A stretch of 51,434 nucleotides of DNA. Source: Deltaproteobacteria bacterium. GTDB taxonomy: Bacteria; UBA10199; SPLOWO2-01-44-7. Made by a program: the position numbers and the translations under genes. A model generated the notes under the pieces. The model searched no databases and was not told the DNA's origin. It was given only the letters and a program-made list of their open reading frames with translations. Numbering within the stretch: position 1 is the first letter of the stretch; each line of letters starts with the position of its first letter. Where the stretch lies: the NCBI GenBank assembly GCA_023265595.1, contig JAHFSU010000013.1, positions 1 to 51,434 of the forward strand. The letters run 5' to 3'. Below, piece after piece: positions 42,501 to 50,265 of the stretch.

Positions 42501-45500
42501 AAGAGGGGCACCCAGCTACGATGATGATAGTAGCCCGCATCTATGACAAGAGTTCTGACGATCCTGTTGCGGTAAAACTCTGGAAAGAGATTGCCCAAAT
42601 TTTGGCCGGTGTGGATTCGGCCTCTCCTCTTCAAACATTGGTCGATTTTATCGATGGGTGGGGGCAGGCAAACTACGAAACCATTGTTTCTGCTCCCGGT
42701 CTAAAAGAAATCCACGGCCTTTTTGTCCTTCAGACAAAATATTTTTATACACGATCTGTTTTGGATGCTGAATCCGATGCAATGCGGAAAAAAATGAAGG
42801 AGGGAAAAAATGTCATTGAAGAGATGGGGCTCCCCATGGGGGAGATTTCCGCAAAAAGGATGGATGCCATTTTCGCAAAGGGGATTCTACGTCCGCAAGG
42901 GATGCCGACTGAGGTGGGCAAAAAAGTGATTGAGGCCCTTTGGGTGATGAGACCCAAGTTTGGGCGTCTTTTTGAATATCTCTCTACAATAGCCCCCGGC
43001 TTTTTGGATCACTTCACAGCAAAAATGCTCGAGGTGATGTGGCAGAACCAGACACAACTGGGGCAGAAGAGCAATTGGGATTGGAATGACACGAATCAAG
43101 TGACCGGCGCCATTCATTTCTATACAGCTTTGATGCTACGCCATTTTGAAGCGCAAATTTTCTATCCCGATATCTTTAAAAATTATCGCCCGATGGATTG
43201 GTATCAGCTTTACTTCGATACCGGCGCAAAAATTTATCAGGAACTCTCCAAATGGCCAAGTCATTTTGGTTTGCGGATTGTCGGTTGGAAGCGGTTTGAA
43301 GGTAAATCCTATGCCGTTTCTTCCGCTGAGCGGGAGAAAATTTTGAATGGGGTTTTAGAATTTGAGGCGATCGATTTGGAAACCGGTGAGACAGTGCAAA
43401 TCAAACCCCCGGCAAAAATCACACCCGATCAATTTCGGTGGACATGGCCAAGCAATGCCCATGCGAATAACCACTGGGAACGCTTAGGAAAAATGTATGC
43501 CGATCCCCGTTATATGGTTGTCGCTAAAATTTATGAAGAGGCTTTTTATTTGGCAACGCGTGATATCAAACCCGATCCGAGATTGACGACGGTTTTGCTG
43601 GACAGTCTTGTAGGGCCCTATTTTGAAGATATTGAAGAGGTAAAAAAACATTTTGTTTTAATCTACCGCGAATACGTTTCCGAAAGTTCCCGGTTTTCAG
43701 CGGCTTATGAAAAGATATCTTCCGGTATGAGAGGAGACTGCTCCGAGGCCTATCCAAGCGAGCAGGCATCCCCCGAAGATTGGGAAAAATATATTGGTGA
43801 AAGACGTGTCAATCTCCTTGTTCGTCATCTGAATGGCTACGACCGCCGCCTCGATGAAGCGTATGAAAGTTATTATAATGTTGTGACATCTCCCTCTCCC
43901 CCTGTGCCTGCCCGCCGGTTGTTTGGCGGGGGAGAGGGTGAAAAAATCCTCCGCGAGTGGCTCGAATTTTTGGCCGAGTCGGTTGCCAATATGGATATCG
44001 GCAAAATGATGTCGATGGATGAGGCAAAAGCCAAGAGTTATGTCCACCGGTTTTTCACTGTTTTTGACAAGTTGTACGAACGGCTTAAGGCCGAAAATCG
44101 AATGGATGAAATCGATGAAATACGGGAACTTCTTTTTGATGTGTTTTTCAAACAGGGTATCAAAACGTGGATAGGACCCTCTTTTGAAAAATATTTGGAA
44201 TTTAGACAATGGTTTCAGAGAGAATTGATTGTGAGATTGGGTGAAGAGGAAGAATGGCAAGCGGTGCTAAACCGGCTGAAAGCCGCCGGCAAAATTATTT
44301 TTCCTTATAATAGTGATATTGGCGTTCGGGAATATGACGCTCTTTTTAGAGACTGTTTGAAAAAGACGGCCCCCTTGATGAAAAAGGCCAAGTTTAAAAA
44401 ACCGCCGGAGGCTTTTTTAAGCGCGTTTGATCGCTTGCGGAAATTGCAACATGCCCACCCGAAGCTATCGTCAACAATATTGTTCTCATTGATGATTGAA
44501 GAAAAGACCCTTCATCCGTCGGACAAAGATGCCTTTGGATTTTTATATAGTTCCGTTTCTCAAGCGCTCTATAAAACCCATTCCGCGGCAGAAGAAAAAT
44601 TCGAAGTGGCATTGGTGGCTGATTTTCCGCAACTCGCCGTCGGCAACCTCATCTACCACGAAACGCCGCCGGGGCTGGGGGGGACTATGGACCTGGGGAT
44701 GGGAGCGGATATCATTCTGGATGACAAGCCGTGGGAAATCCTTCTGCGTGAGGCCAATGCCGAGACCGATCGTCTGATGCACAAGGAAGAGCCGGCAGTG
44801 GTTTCAGATGGCATCAAAGTAACCCCTCCTTTGTTTGAGGCTCTCCAAAAAATCCCGGGTGATTATGTTTCCAAGACTCTTCAATCCACCTTGAAATTTC
44901 TTGACGATATCGGCCTGAAGCAGGTTCAAGTTGACCCCCGTATTCCGGCCGCCGACGGACAGAAAGAGATTAACAATTATTGTCTCCGTCTCCTCTGGGC
45001 CTATGACAAGTTTGGATTTGAGTTTGAGGCTCTGCAAAAAGGTTCGTTTGCTGACATCTATCGCGATTTCAAGGCGGCCAAACAATTGCCGATCCATTCC
45101 GCGGAACGCTTTGATGCGATGATGAAAATGGGGCGTCGACTCGCAGAAACAATGGGGATTAAAAGAATGACAGAAGTCGAGTTTGGCAAGATCAGGGATG
45201 CTCATAACGCATATCTTCACTTTATAGCCGGTGTCGCAGAAGAGCTGGATGTCGATGAGATATTGCAAAACAAACTGGTTGGGTGGATCGTCGGACATCG
45301 GCGAGATCCTTTTTTTCCGCTTTCACTGGCTCTATTTCGTGACTCCGATTTGAATCGCCGTTTTTCAGAAGCCAAAGAAAAACTTCTGGCCCATCTTAAA
45401 ACATTGCCGGCAACTCGGATGCAGCCTTTTGCCGATGATTTGCAAATCGATTTTCCGGAACTTTCTTGGGAGAAGAAATCTCCCTCACCCCCCGCCACAC

Positions 45501-47923
45501 AATCCGCGGGCAGGCAGCCCTCTCCTCCTTCGACTTCGCTCAGGACAGGCTCCAGGGGAGAGGGAGATATGGTTCCCTCCCCCTTGATGGGGGAGAGTCA
45601 GGGAGAGGGTGAAGGTGAAAATATTTATGATGCCCGGATGAGAGAGGCACTGGCAAAAGCCACTTGGCATGTGGGAGGAACGGATCCAAAGGGAGACCGG
45701 CTCTCTTTGATCACGGCATTCAATTCCCTGTTTGAAGCGTTCCGCGGAACCCCCTCAAACCACACTTTTACTCCGGCCATGAGGGTAAAAGAAATGCTCG
45801 ACCAACATGGCCGGATGATCGTCGGCATATATAATGATCTGGATGCAGATTTACAAAAAGAGGCAAATCAATATTTTTTCCGCCTCTTGTGGGCCTACGA
45901 CAAGTTTGGATTTGAGTTTGAGGCCCTTACAAAAGAGCCTTTTGCCGGCATTTATCAGCCATTCAAGGCGGCCAAACAATTGCCGATCCATTCCGCGGAA
46001 CGCTTTGATGCGATGAGAAAAGTAAGATATCAACTCGCAGAAAAAATGGGGATTGGAAGGTCGACAGAAATCGAGCTTGGTAAGATCAAGAATGCTTATA
46101 TCACATATCTTCACTTTATAGCCGGTGTCGCAGAAGAACTGGATGTCGATGAGGCATTGCAAGAAAACTTGCTCGGGTGGATCATGTTACATCGGCGAGA
46201 TCCCTTTTTTCCGGTTTCGTTATTACTATTTCGTAAATTCGACATGCATCGCCATTTTTTAGCAGCCAGAGAAAAACTTCTGGCCCATCTTAAAACATTG
46301 CCGGCAACTCGGATGCAGCCTTTTGCCGATGATTTGCAAATCGATTTTCCGGAACTTTCTTGGGAGAAGAAATCTCCCTCACCCCCCGCCACACAATCCG
46401 CGGGCAGGCAGCCCTCTCCTCCTTCGACTTCGCTCAGGACAGGCTCCAGGGGAGAGGGAGATATGGTTCCCTCCCCCTTGATGGGGGAAAGTCAGGGAGA
46501 GGGTGCAAATTACGACACTCTTTTGCAAAAAGCGATGGATAAGGCGTTGGCAGAGGGTGAAAAGGCAAAAAGAGGGGTTGGAATATCATCGGAAAGACCC
46601 GTTGGAAGTGTGGCCCCGGTTTTCGAAGTTTTGAAAACAATTCCATCAGATCATCGCTCGGAAACTCTGGATGCGAGTTTCAGAATATTAAATAATGGAT
46701 TGAATGGCATAATGGGGATGGATGACAGGATGCGTTCACAGGTGCAAGCGACCATTAACCGAAAATCCCTCCAAGCTCTTTGGGCCTACGACAAATTTGG
46801 GCATGAGTTCGACATCTTTCAAAAATGGCCTTTCAGAAGATTGATGGCGGATATTCGCTTTTTAAGAGAGGTCCGTTTGCATCCGGAAGAGGTTGATCAG
46901 GCAAGATGGCAGAAGGCACTGCAACATGTCCATCGGGAATTAACACGGCACGGTATTGTGACAAGTCCCCTCCCCCCCCGCCATACAACCGGCGGGCAGG
47001 CATCCCCCTCCCCCGCCACACAACCGGCGGGCGGGCAAGGCAAAGTGGAGGGGGAAGTTTATCCATGGCTAGAGTGGGAAACCAAACCCGATTTTGATGC
47101 GATTTTGCGAACAGGTCTGGATGAAAGACATCGTGTTGAGAGAGAAATTTTTGGGGCCAATGGTGATCACGCAACGCATGTTGTGACAGGGAAGGCGTAT
47201 GTCATGACCCCCGCCAAATGGATCGAACAGCTTTTGCCGACGGAAGACCCCCTCTTTGAGGCTTTTAGAATGATACCCCCCGATTATCGCTCCGACCGTT
47301 TTGCAGAAGACTTGAAAAACAGGGATGGTGAGGGGATGCAGCTCATCAAGGCATGGAACGATCTGAACGGAGAGCAGAAAGAAGTCGCCGAGCAATATTT
47401 TTTGCGCTTGTTGTGGACCCACGACAAATTTGGATTTGAGTTTGAGGCGCTTCAAAAAGGCCCGTTTGCCGACATCTATCACGATTTGAAGGCGGCCAAA
47501 CAACTTTCCATAGGCTCTACAGAACGGGTAGTTGCAATACAAACCATTTATGATCCGTTAATTGAAAGGGAAGTGGTAAAACGCGTTGATAACTCTGAAG
47601 GGATAAAGATTCTACAATCTCCATCCGGCTATTTTAGATTTATTAAATATGGAGCAGAAAAAACTGGTATGGCCGAAGGCATGCAAGGCATTTTACATGT
47701 TAGGGCCGTTCATAGGCGTTTGAACCCGTTTTTCCCTGAATGCTTGTTTCATGTTTTTTCATCATCAAGAGACCTTGAAGCAAATTTTGAGGAGAAGTTT
47801 TTGGAATCTCGCGAAAAACTCCTCGCCCACTTAAAAACCCTGCCGGCCGACCGCCTGCAACCCTTCGCCAAAGAACTCCTCCTCGACTTTCCTGAATTAT
47901 TTTGGGAGGGAGTTGTTAACTAG
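36569..47923 (+). CDS. Giant protein of unknown function (3784 residues)
   Basis: One uninterrupted frame of 11.4 kb. No known domain, signal peptide or membrane helix was recognised; the chain is mostly alpha-helical, rich in Glu, Lys, Ala and Leu. A charged coiled-coil-like stretch lies near residues 1550-1600 (EEEAKRAAAVLEAQLAEEAK). The last ~1030 residues hold four degenerate units: A ~2750-2968, B ~3025-3267, C ~3316-3466 (partial) and D ~3498-3784. They share LRLLWAYDKFGFEFEAL, FKAAKQLPIHSAERFDAM and EKLLAHLKTLPA. Units A and B keep an exact 894-bp period. About eight short proline- and glycine-rich segments are translated dispersed repeats. Codon use and long in-frame divergence between units argue for a real gene. 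A Fis-like HTH gene follows. Cytoplasmic location is likely, but the role is unknown. Confidence 0.72.
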   Translation: MAEIIGKFGTFGFFNPTPLGQDLAGGVGGGGLDAETLTHLEVLDSAMQFAQQQKADTLLSHNQPPPNKLLALIPNGWLTGNGFAKKELPDIPLPHTWATSTRLHLADFIAEQAKVHSFTLDPDSRIAVWDKFRRDDGSKMIAAAGANGNGSQVGAWIAEATKAYVGLKQHEFKNILIDAFSNLRDGFRPEKESLGRGPSEQKMQAALRKAVKDVEDIPQPTNSDLDPYLDIFRRLVLDHFQELGLVGTKTALPKTPPPPKARWSSDHIDSQVKAALQLEKTFIDTLTTLPAGDPQSEAQTIINQVKEAVALLQSLPTDDAKRKAMLADKDKQEKILAAIKTVFDVSLELETLRIREISSGIDAEEVKNYLQIIAARLAELLRKPSIALAGIDPNALQEMAKIYIRNWIGLHKNARPEMLTLSWQALNAAAFEALQKVLELQKFADEAAQELFKVNFLREARQLIYGIVTWEELRKPKDKSGKVRLTPSHLSYAERVALLGEMYPLMQMHYDDLVKAGRLADANIFQELLYRYVDFAHLRPDALLTLEPEIVHAILEQTENPHLYTDGGLNALREFFEIATGKQIAPLTPLPLPPPSRGGGCLPAGCLAGGKGETSYLPYQSGSGLEQLLQHPAFEVLKDDLGREAFRNTTGLTLDAVKSWGKKRKIEFVHDDVAHEPKDHQQMLDVYYYLNQLAGFHNMQIDFWDFLAAVFPAAGQMRDAAQMGKNSSRDIVVRIPHVVENIAFANLSYQQLAVGIRAKGFLDLPSVLKQHAASGVQRPHWDTLEGIARYLSEKAGGDEAHQKQVYYFLILLRLIDVIPSATEIRDTFDTILSNHDRSLLSRYRLLVLPEDPEITYEATEDETEATARKWPISEIKSGYFDTALEWMERRVASLKFILNGQQAMIFSDGTQKTVADIQKEVGILRQQHSIYKGDLNAVATESPLRKEGRQDYVRRMRQFYRHFLLEFKKIILMAHSPQAQQVGFLWIRYEIVPVIKGLRIKPAGADSVAVGLDDILELAQQENWAPERIRNIFHLRLVTEELLRQGLSADVIPSPCQSTGQAPAGIQKYFLGDISQSIDDEKQLAAKTQAKQTQLTLNEKDLLKSFETPLARHSATRKPYYLSIPNWEESLSDLFKDAGRDGFVANDIAVAKRYFAAVVTPQSHFSEEVLHDAALAIYAKEEDAGEACRRLKIFFPTILVDCGLEYPKTAKEDAADLSVLLEEALTRYLDLFPSLKFIKNGGQAIEEIVVDEDLLIKVVDDLLREKPEARGYRSYLIKNLRPQIGEYVEAADKTGLRRFQEESTALPTAGLFAERFRSFFPSPSATLPADRRPSPTGGGGKGEGELRNAYFRLTSLYQGKMPPDAEIAEGLKHFVQYQWEAISRLASLLSDSEKGIKSYLARNFKAPLIDAGAMERIAIQYMRCRILGVLPFDMEEACLTEAKAHFGSYPKLLGQAAQMYRAILSRYFTDLENYFSALYDLILNEMETVAANSVTETREEFLEEVTKRYPTLEEAKTAFDLSQLLGTRNLRDFSAVVDDSYARVVKRLVGQRRLEEMARAHDEEEAKRAAAVLEAQLAEEAKRREELERKIDAVPFPKIPEVAILEENIWRASPDARERYFNTLLAVKTGMEALKGELEAVEVVIASPMSLLNGAKQSSIITAKQSAFAQFKKEALKRRHDFFASLTAVIDSQKADEEAKLLLANAQKRAELDSSFVQAYQKMAGAIWDYFTVANAILDVQPEGVTWQSLGELRQQAYKVSLLFIQRRDEVNQESLRLSSIDRSLPPADAIRQQAEKLAKRTLSQKEAIEKWLQSDREFSVTLEDLSALMKHEVACDVAQDQVYEHITTLFSHLPITHFVPVQVSLPDLPSGPFLNKDGKEILVLNPVTVSETDRTEYSEAVEHTLNIFNTAEGAYLLDARGVQRLFRQPVAKGARFKDILGNEFILPELVSTAMDAVDLSKEHPYAHFVVNLRRLMKEGHPATMMIVARIYDKSSDDPVAVKLWKEIAQILAGVDSASPLQTLVDFIDGWGQANYETIVSAPGLKEIHGLFVLQTKYFYTRSVLDAESDAMRKKMKEGKNVIEEMGLPMGEISAKRMDAIFAKGILRPQGMPTEVGKKVIEALWVMRPKFGRLFEYLSTIAPGFLDHFTAKMLEVMWQNQTQLGQKSNWDWNDTNQVTGAIHFYTALMLRHFEAQIFYPDIFKNYRPMDWYQLYFDTGAKIYQELSKWPSHFGLRIVGWKRFEGKSYAVSSAEREKILNGVLEFEAIDLETGETVQIKPPAKITPDQFRWTWPSNAHANNHWERLGKMYADPRYMVVAKIYEEAFYLATRDIKPDPRLTTVLLDSLVGPYFEDIEEVKKHFVLIYREYVSESSRFSAAYEKISSGMRGDCSEAYPSEQASPEDWEKYIGERRVNLLVRHLNGYDRRLDEAYESYYNVVTSPSPPVPARRLFGGGEGEKILREWLEFLAESVANMDIGKMMSMDEAKAKSYVHRFFTVFDKLYERLKAENRMDEIDEIRELLFDVFFKQGIKTWIGPSFEKYLEFRQWFQRELIVRLGEEEEWQAVLNRLKAAGKIIFPYNSDIGVREYDALFRDCLKKTAPLMKKAKFKKPPEAFLSAFDRLRKLQHAHPKLSSTILFSLMIEEKTLHPSDKDAFGFLYSSVSQALYKTHSAAEEKFEVALVADFPQLAVGNLIYHETPPGLGGTMDLGMGADIILDDKPWEILLREANAETDRLMHKEEPAVVSDGIKVTPPLFEALQKIPGDYVSKTLQSTLKFLDDIGLKQVQVDPRIPAADGQKEINNYCLRLLWAYDKFGFEFEALQKGSFADIYRDFKAAKQLPIHSAERFDAMMKMGRRLAETMGIKRMTEVEFGKIRDAHNAYLHFIAGVAEELDVDEILQNKLVGWIVGHRRDPFFPLSLALFRDSDLNRRFSEAKEKLLAHLKTLPATRMQPFADDLQIDFPELSWEKKSPSPPATQSAGRQPSPPSTSLRTGSRGEGDMVPSPLMGESQGEGEGENIYDARMREALAKATWHVGGTDPKGDRLSLITAFNSLFEAFRGTPSNHTFTPAMRVKEMLDQHGRMIVGIYNDLDADLQKEANQYFFRLLWAYDKFGFEFEALTKEPFAGIYQPFKAAKQLPIHSAERFDAMRKVRYQLAEKMGIGRSTEIELGKIKNAYITYLHFIAGVAEELDVDEALQENLLGWIMLHRRDPFFPVSLLLFRKFDMHRHFLAAREKLLAHLKTLPATRMQPFADDLQIDFPELSWEKKSPSPPATQSAGRQPSPPSTSLRTGSRGEGDMVPSPLMGESQGEGANYDTLLQKAMDKALAEGEKAKRGVGISSERPVGSVAPVFEVLKTIPSDHRSETLDASFRILNNGLNGIMGMDDRMRSQVQATINRKSLQALWAYDKFGHEFDIFQKWPFRRLMADIRFLREVRLHPEEVDQARWQKALQHVHRELTRHGIVTSPLPPRHTTGGQASPSPATQPAGGQGKVEGEVYPWLEWETKPDFDAILRTGLDERHRVEREIFGANGDHATHVVTGKAYVMTPAKWIEQLLPTEDPLFEAFRMIPPDYRSDRFAEDLKNRDGEGMQLIKAWNDLNGEQKEVAEQYFLRLLWTHDKFGFEFEALQKGPFADIYHDLKAAKQLSIGSTERVVAIQTIYDPLIEREVVKRVDNSEGIKILQSPSGYFRFIKYGAEKTGMAEGMQGILHVRAVHRRLNPFFPECLFHVFSSSRDLEANFEEKFLESREKLLAHLKTLPADRLQPFAKELLLDFPELFWEGVVN
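38325..38406. repeat. Family-III repeat in the giant gene, site 1
   Basis: CCCCCCTCCCCCTTCCCC, then GGGGAGGGGG, CTGCCCGCCGGTTGTTTGGCGG. Translated as PLPLPPPSRGGGCLPAGCLAGG at residues ~586-613. Confidence 0.75.
39719..39769. repeat. Family-II-like repeat in the giant gene
   Basis: GTCATTCCGTCCCCGTG, then CACGGGGC and GCGGGAATCCAG. Translated in frame as VIPSPCQSTGQAPAGIQ. Confidence 0.65.
40527..40602. repeat. Family-III repeat in the giant gene, site 2
   Basis: CCCTCTCCCTCCGCCACACT, ACCGGCGGACAGGC, then CCCACAGGGGGAGGGGGTAA. Translated as PSPSATLPADRRPSPTGGGG in residues ~1321-1346. Confidence 0.75.
41498..41552. repeat. Another dispersed-type repeat in the giant gene
   Basis: GTCATTGCGAGCCCC ... 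GGGGCGAAGCAATCC, resembling a common bacterial intergenic repeat whose arms GGATTGC/GCAATGAC also flank the family-I copies here. Translated as VIASPMSLLNGAKQSS. Confidence 0.5.
43887..43942. repeat. Family-III repeat in the giant gene, site 3
   Basis: TCTCCCTCTCCCCCTGTGCC, TGCCCGCCGGTTGTTTGGCG, GGGGAGAGGGTG. Translated as SPSPPVPARRLFGGGEGE. Confidence 0.75.
45377..45611. repeat. Near-identical 235-bp block, copy 1
   Basis: Matches 46271-46505 with one visible mismatch at offset 894 bp. It covers the end of unit A (KLLAHLKTLPATRMQPFADD) and a family-III/family-I linker (SPSPPATQSAGRQPSPP). Confidence 0.85.
46271..46505. repeat. Near-identical 235-bp block, copy 2
   Basis: The second copy of the block at 45377-45611, covering the end of unit B and the same linker. 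Flanking parts of units A and B are clearly more diverged, which suggests gene conversion. Confidence 0.85.
46966..47056. repeat. Family-III repeat in the giant gene, site 6
   Basis: CCCCTCCCCCCCCGCCATAC, AACCGGCGGGCAGGC, then CCACACAACCGGCGGGCGGGC and GGAGGGGGAAG. Translated as PLPPRHTTGGQASPSPATQP between units C and D. Confidence 0.75.
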
Positions 47924-47958
47924 TGTAGTGTCTCACAAATAACTTGTCATTCCGGAAT

Positions 47959-48029
47959 TTTTGCGGGCCACTCCCATTTTGCTGAGGCTTTTGAGATTCT
48001 CGCCGGCCGGCGAGAATCCTCCCCGCAAA
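47959..48029. repeat. Fold-back repeat between the giant gene and its downstream gene
   Basis: A perfect 24-bp palindrome GATTCTCGCCGG-CCGGCGAGAATC (47995-48018) is flanked by TTTGCGGG and CCCGCAAA arms. It follows TGTCATTCCGG, a family-II-type edge. It could end or attenuate the giant-gene transcript. No T-run is present. Confidence 0.55.
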
Positions 48030-48086
48030 CCCTTACAGGGTGCGAATGTTGAGCAACTTTTTTTGAGGGGAGACGATAAAAGGATT

Positions 48087-48989
48087 ATGATGATTGCCGA
48101 TGTTTTTTCATCGATGGTGCCGTGGGTGGTTGGAGGGGTACCGCTCGCCATCTCTTTGTTCGAAATGGTCGATCAGTTTGAGATGGACGGCAAAATGCCT
48201 AACCCGGACGATTTTGCCAAAGAGCTCGAAGCAAAAGGGCTCCCCGTGCATGCACAGGGTGTGCGGGCCGCCTGCCGGTTTGACTCCAAAACGATTCTAG
48301 ACATGCTCAAAAATGCCATCTATGCCTTGCGTGAAAAAGGGACTCTTCCTCGGAGAGAGACACTCCCTTCTGCAACATTGGCCGAAATTTTTACAATCGA
48401 CCCCGACCTTGTCGACGTTGTGAGGACCCCCACCCCGCCGCAATGGTCGGCTTATGGCATTGAAGGGCCAACACCGGGTTATAGCCTCGATCCCGAAACC
48501 CGTCTCGGCTGGTTTGTCTCCTTTCTTATTATTTCAAGGCACGGTGACAATTTGAAAGAAGCTCAAAAGGCTTCCGGCATTTCTTATCGAAGACTGGTTG
48601 AAATCCGGGACCGAAAATTTCCACGCAGCCTGCAGCGTATGCAGGGGCTTCGGGGGAAGCTGATTGATTGGGCAAAACAAGGGGAAGCTTCTTACGGAAC
48701 ACTCATGGCCCATCTTTTTGACGATTTTTTGGCGTTACGCTTGGGGTGGCTTGGGCTTACAGAAGAGACTGCATGGCAAAAAGATTTCGTGCGCAGTGCC
48801 AGGGCCCATCTTTTTTCAAACTATGGGGTCTGGCCTCCGGAAGAACTGGAAAACCGGCTTGCCGCCATCATTAATATCGCGACCGGCTATGTTCATTGGA
48901 GAAGGGCGCAGAGTCATCCCCTCTTTGCAATAGCCAAGAAAACGGTTATCCCCGCAAAGATGGGGGACCCTATTTCGAAGCCAGTTTGA
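48087..48989 (+). CDS. Unknown protein with Fis-like helix-turn-helix
   Basis: About 300 residues from ATG 48087, with AAAAGGA just upstream. The middle (about 150-178) reads [20 protein letters not shown], close to the Fis-type HTH in which a glycine turn links two helices, so DNA binding is plausible. The N-terminus has a mildly hydrophobic stretch ([20 protein letters not shown]) and the C-terminal half is helical ([18 protein letters not shown]). The open frame extends upstream to 47961 through a palindromic repeat; that part is excluded. It lies 163 bp after the giant gene on the same strand and may belong with it. The 3' end overlaps the convergent aceA gene by 20 bp, and the last ~15 residues ([14 protein letters not shown]) may be repeat-derived. 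Confidence 0.6.
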   Translation: MMIADVFSSMVPWVVGGVPLAISLFEMVDQFEMDGKMPNPDDFAKELEAKGLPVHAQGVRAACRFDSKTILDMLKNAIYALREKGTLPRRETLPSATLAEIFTIDPDLVDVVRTPTPPQWSAYGIEGPTPGYSLDPETRLGWFVSFLIISRHGDNLKEAQKASGISYRRLVEIRDRKFPRSLQRMQGLRGKLIDWAKQGEASYGTLMAHLFDDFLALRLGWLGLTEETAWQKDFVRSARAHLFSNYGVWPPEELENRLAAIINIATGYVHWRRAQSHPLFAIAKKTVIPAKMGDPISKPV

Positions 48990-50256
48990 GGAGATGTTCT
49001 TTGCCGATATCGGCATTAAATTGTTCTGTTTCTGTTGAGCCGGCCAAAGCCTTTGTCGAAGAACAACCGCCTGAAATAATCTCGGCTACCGCATCAAAAT
49101 AACCGGTCCCCACTTCTCTTTGATGCTTCGTTGCCGTGTAGCCCTCTTTTTCAGCGGCGAATTCACCTTGTTGCAAACGAACGTAGGCCGACATTCCCTC
49201 TTCTTTATAATGTTTGGCGAGTTCAAAGATCGAATAATTCAGCGCATGAAAACCGGCCAGTGTTACAAAGAGAAATTTGTAACCCATTTCACCCAACATT
49301 TCTTGAAATCGGGCGATGGTCGCGTCGTCCAGATTTTTCTTCCAGTTGAACGACGGTGAGCAATTATAGGCCAAAAGTTTTCCGGGAAATTTGGAGTGAA
49401 TCGCGTCGGCAAATTCTTTGGCCTCTTTGATATCGGGGTGGGCCGTCTCGCACCAGACGACATCGGCATAGGGGGCATAGGCCAACCCGCGTGCGATGGC
49501 GGCCTTGAGCCCGCCGCGCATCCTGAAAAAACCTTCCGGTGTCCGCTCGCCGGTCAAAAATTCTTTATCTTTGGGATCGATATCGCTCGTGATGAGTTGG
49601 GCGCCGTTGGCATCGGTGCGGGCAATAATAATGGTGGGGACTTCCATCACATCGGCCGCCAGTCTTGCCGCAACGAGTGTCCGAATAAAGTGGGAGGTGG
49701 GGATCAAAACTTTTCCGCCCAAGTGACCACATTTTTTTTCGGAGGAAAGCTGATCTTCAAAATGGACGGCGGCGGCGCCGGCTTCGATCATCCCCTTCAT
49801 CAGTTCAAAGGCATTCAAGGGGCCGCCAAATCCGGCTTCGGCATCGGCCACAATCGGCAAAAACCAATCGGTTTTATTTTTTCCTTCGGCATGATCGATC
49901 TGATCGGCGCGTTGCAATGTCTGATTGATTTTTTTGACGACGGAGGGGACGCTGTTGGCCGGATACAAACTCTGGTCGGGATACATCTGTCCCGCCAAAT
50001 TCGCATCGGCCGCCACTTGCCAGCCGCTCAAATAAATTGCTTTGAGCCCGGCTTTGGCCATCTGCATCGCCTGATTTCCGGTCAAGGCGCCGAGGGCGGA
50101 GACGTAGGGCTCCGTGTGAAAAAGTTTCCAGAGTTTTTCGGCCCCCATTTTGGCGAGCGTGTATTCAATAGGGATGGAGCCTTTCAGTTTTTCGACATCT
50201 TTAGGTGTGTAAGGTCTCGTGATGCCATTCCAACGATTTTCCGGTTTGTGTTGCAT
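48970..50256 (-). CDS. aceA: Isocitrate lyase
   Basis: A 428-residue glyoxylate-bypass enzyme that splits isocitrate to succinate and glyoxylate. It has the catalytic motif KKCGH at 174-178 (C176), the metal-site region [23 protein letters not shown] and the C-terminal [14 protein letters not shown]. Length matches the short bacterial form. The ATG has a G-rich Shine-Dalgarno and lies 9 bp after the aceB stop, so aceB-aceA form an operon. With icd in this window, carbon flow at isocitrate is probably controlled at this branch. Confidence 0.96.
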   Translation of the reverse strand: MQHKPENRWNGITRPYTPKDVEKLKGSIPIEYTLAKMGAEKLWKLFHTEPYVSALGALTGNQAMQMAKAGLKAIYLSGWQVAADANLAGQMYPDQSLYPANSVPSVVKKINQTLQRADQIDHAEGKNKTDWFLPIVADAEAGFGGPLNAFELMKGMIEAGAAAVHFEDQLSSEKKCGHLGGKVLIPTSHFIRTLVAARLAADVMEVPTIIIARTDANGAQLITSDIDPKDKEFLTGERTPEGFFRMRGGLKAAIARGLAYAPYADVVWCETAHPDIKEAKEFADAIHSKFPGKLLAYNCSPSFNWKKNLDDATIARFQEMLGEMGYKFLFVTLAGFHALNYSIFELAKHYKEEGMSAYVRLQQGEFAAEKEGYTATKHQREVGTGYFDAVAEIISGGCSSTKALAGSTETEQFNADIGKEHLLKLASK

Positions 50257-50265
50257 GATCCCCCC

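Noticed and set aside
36569-47923. RTX toxin, adhesin, NRPS or polyketide synthase
   Set aside because: No glycine-aspartate nonapeptides, signal peptide, carrier-protein serine motif, AMP-binding or ketosynthase motifs were seen.
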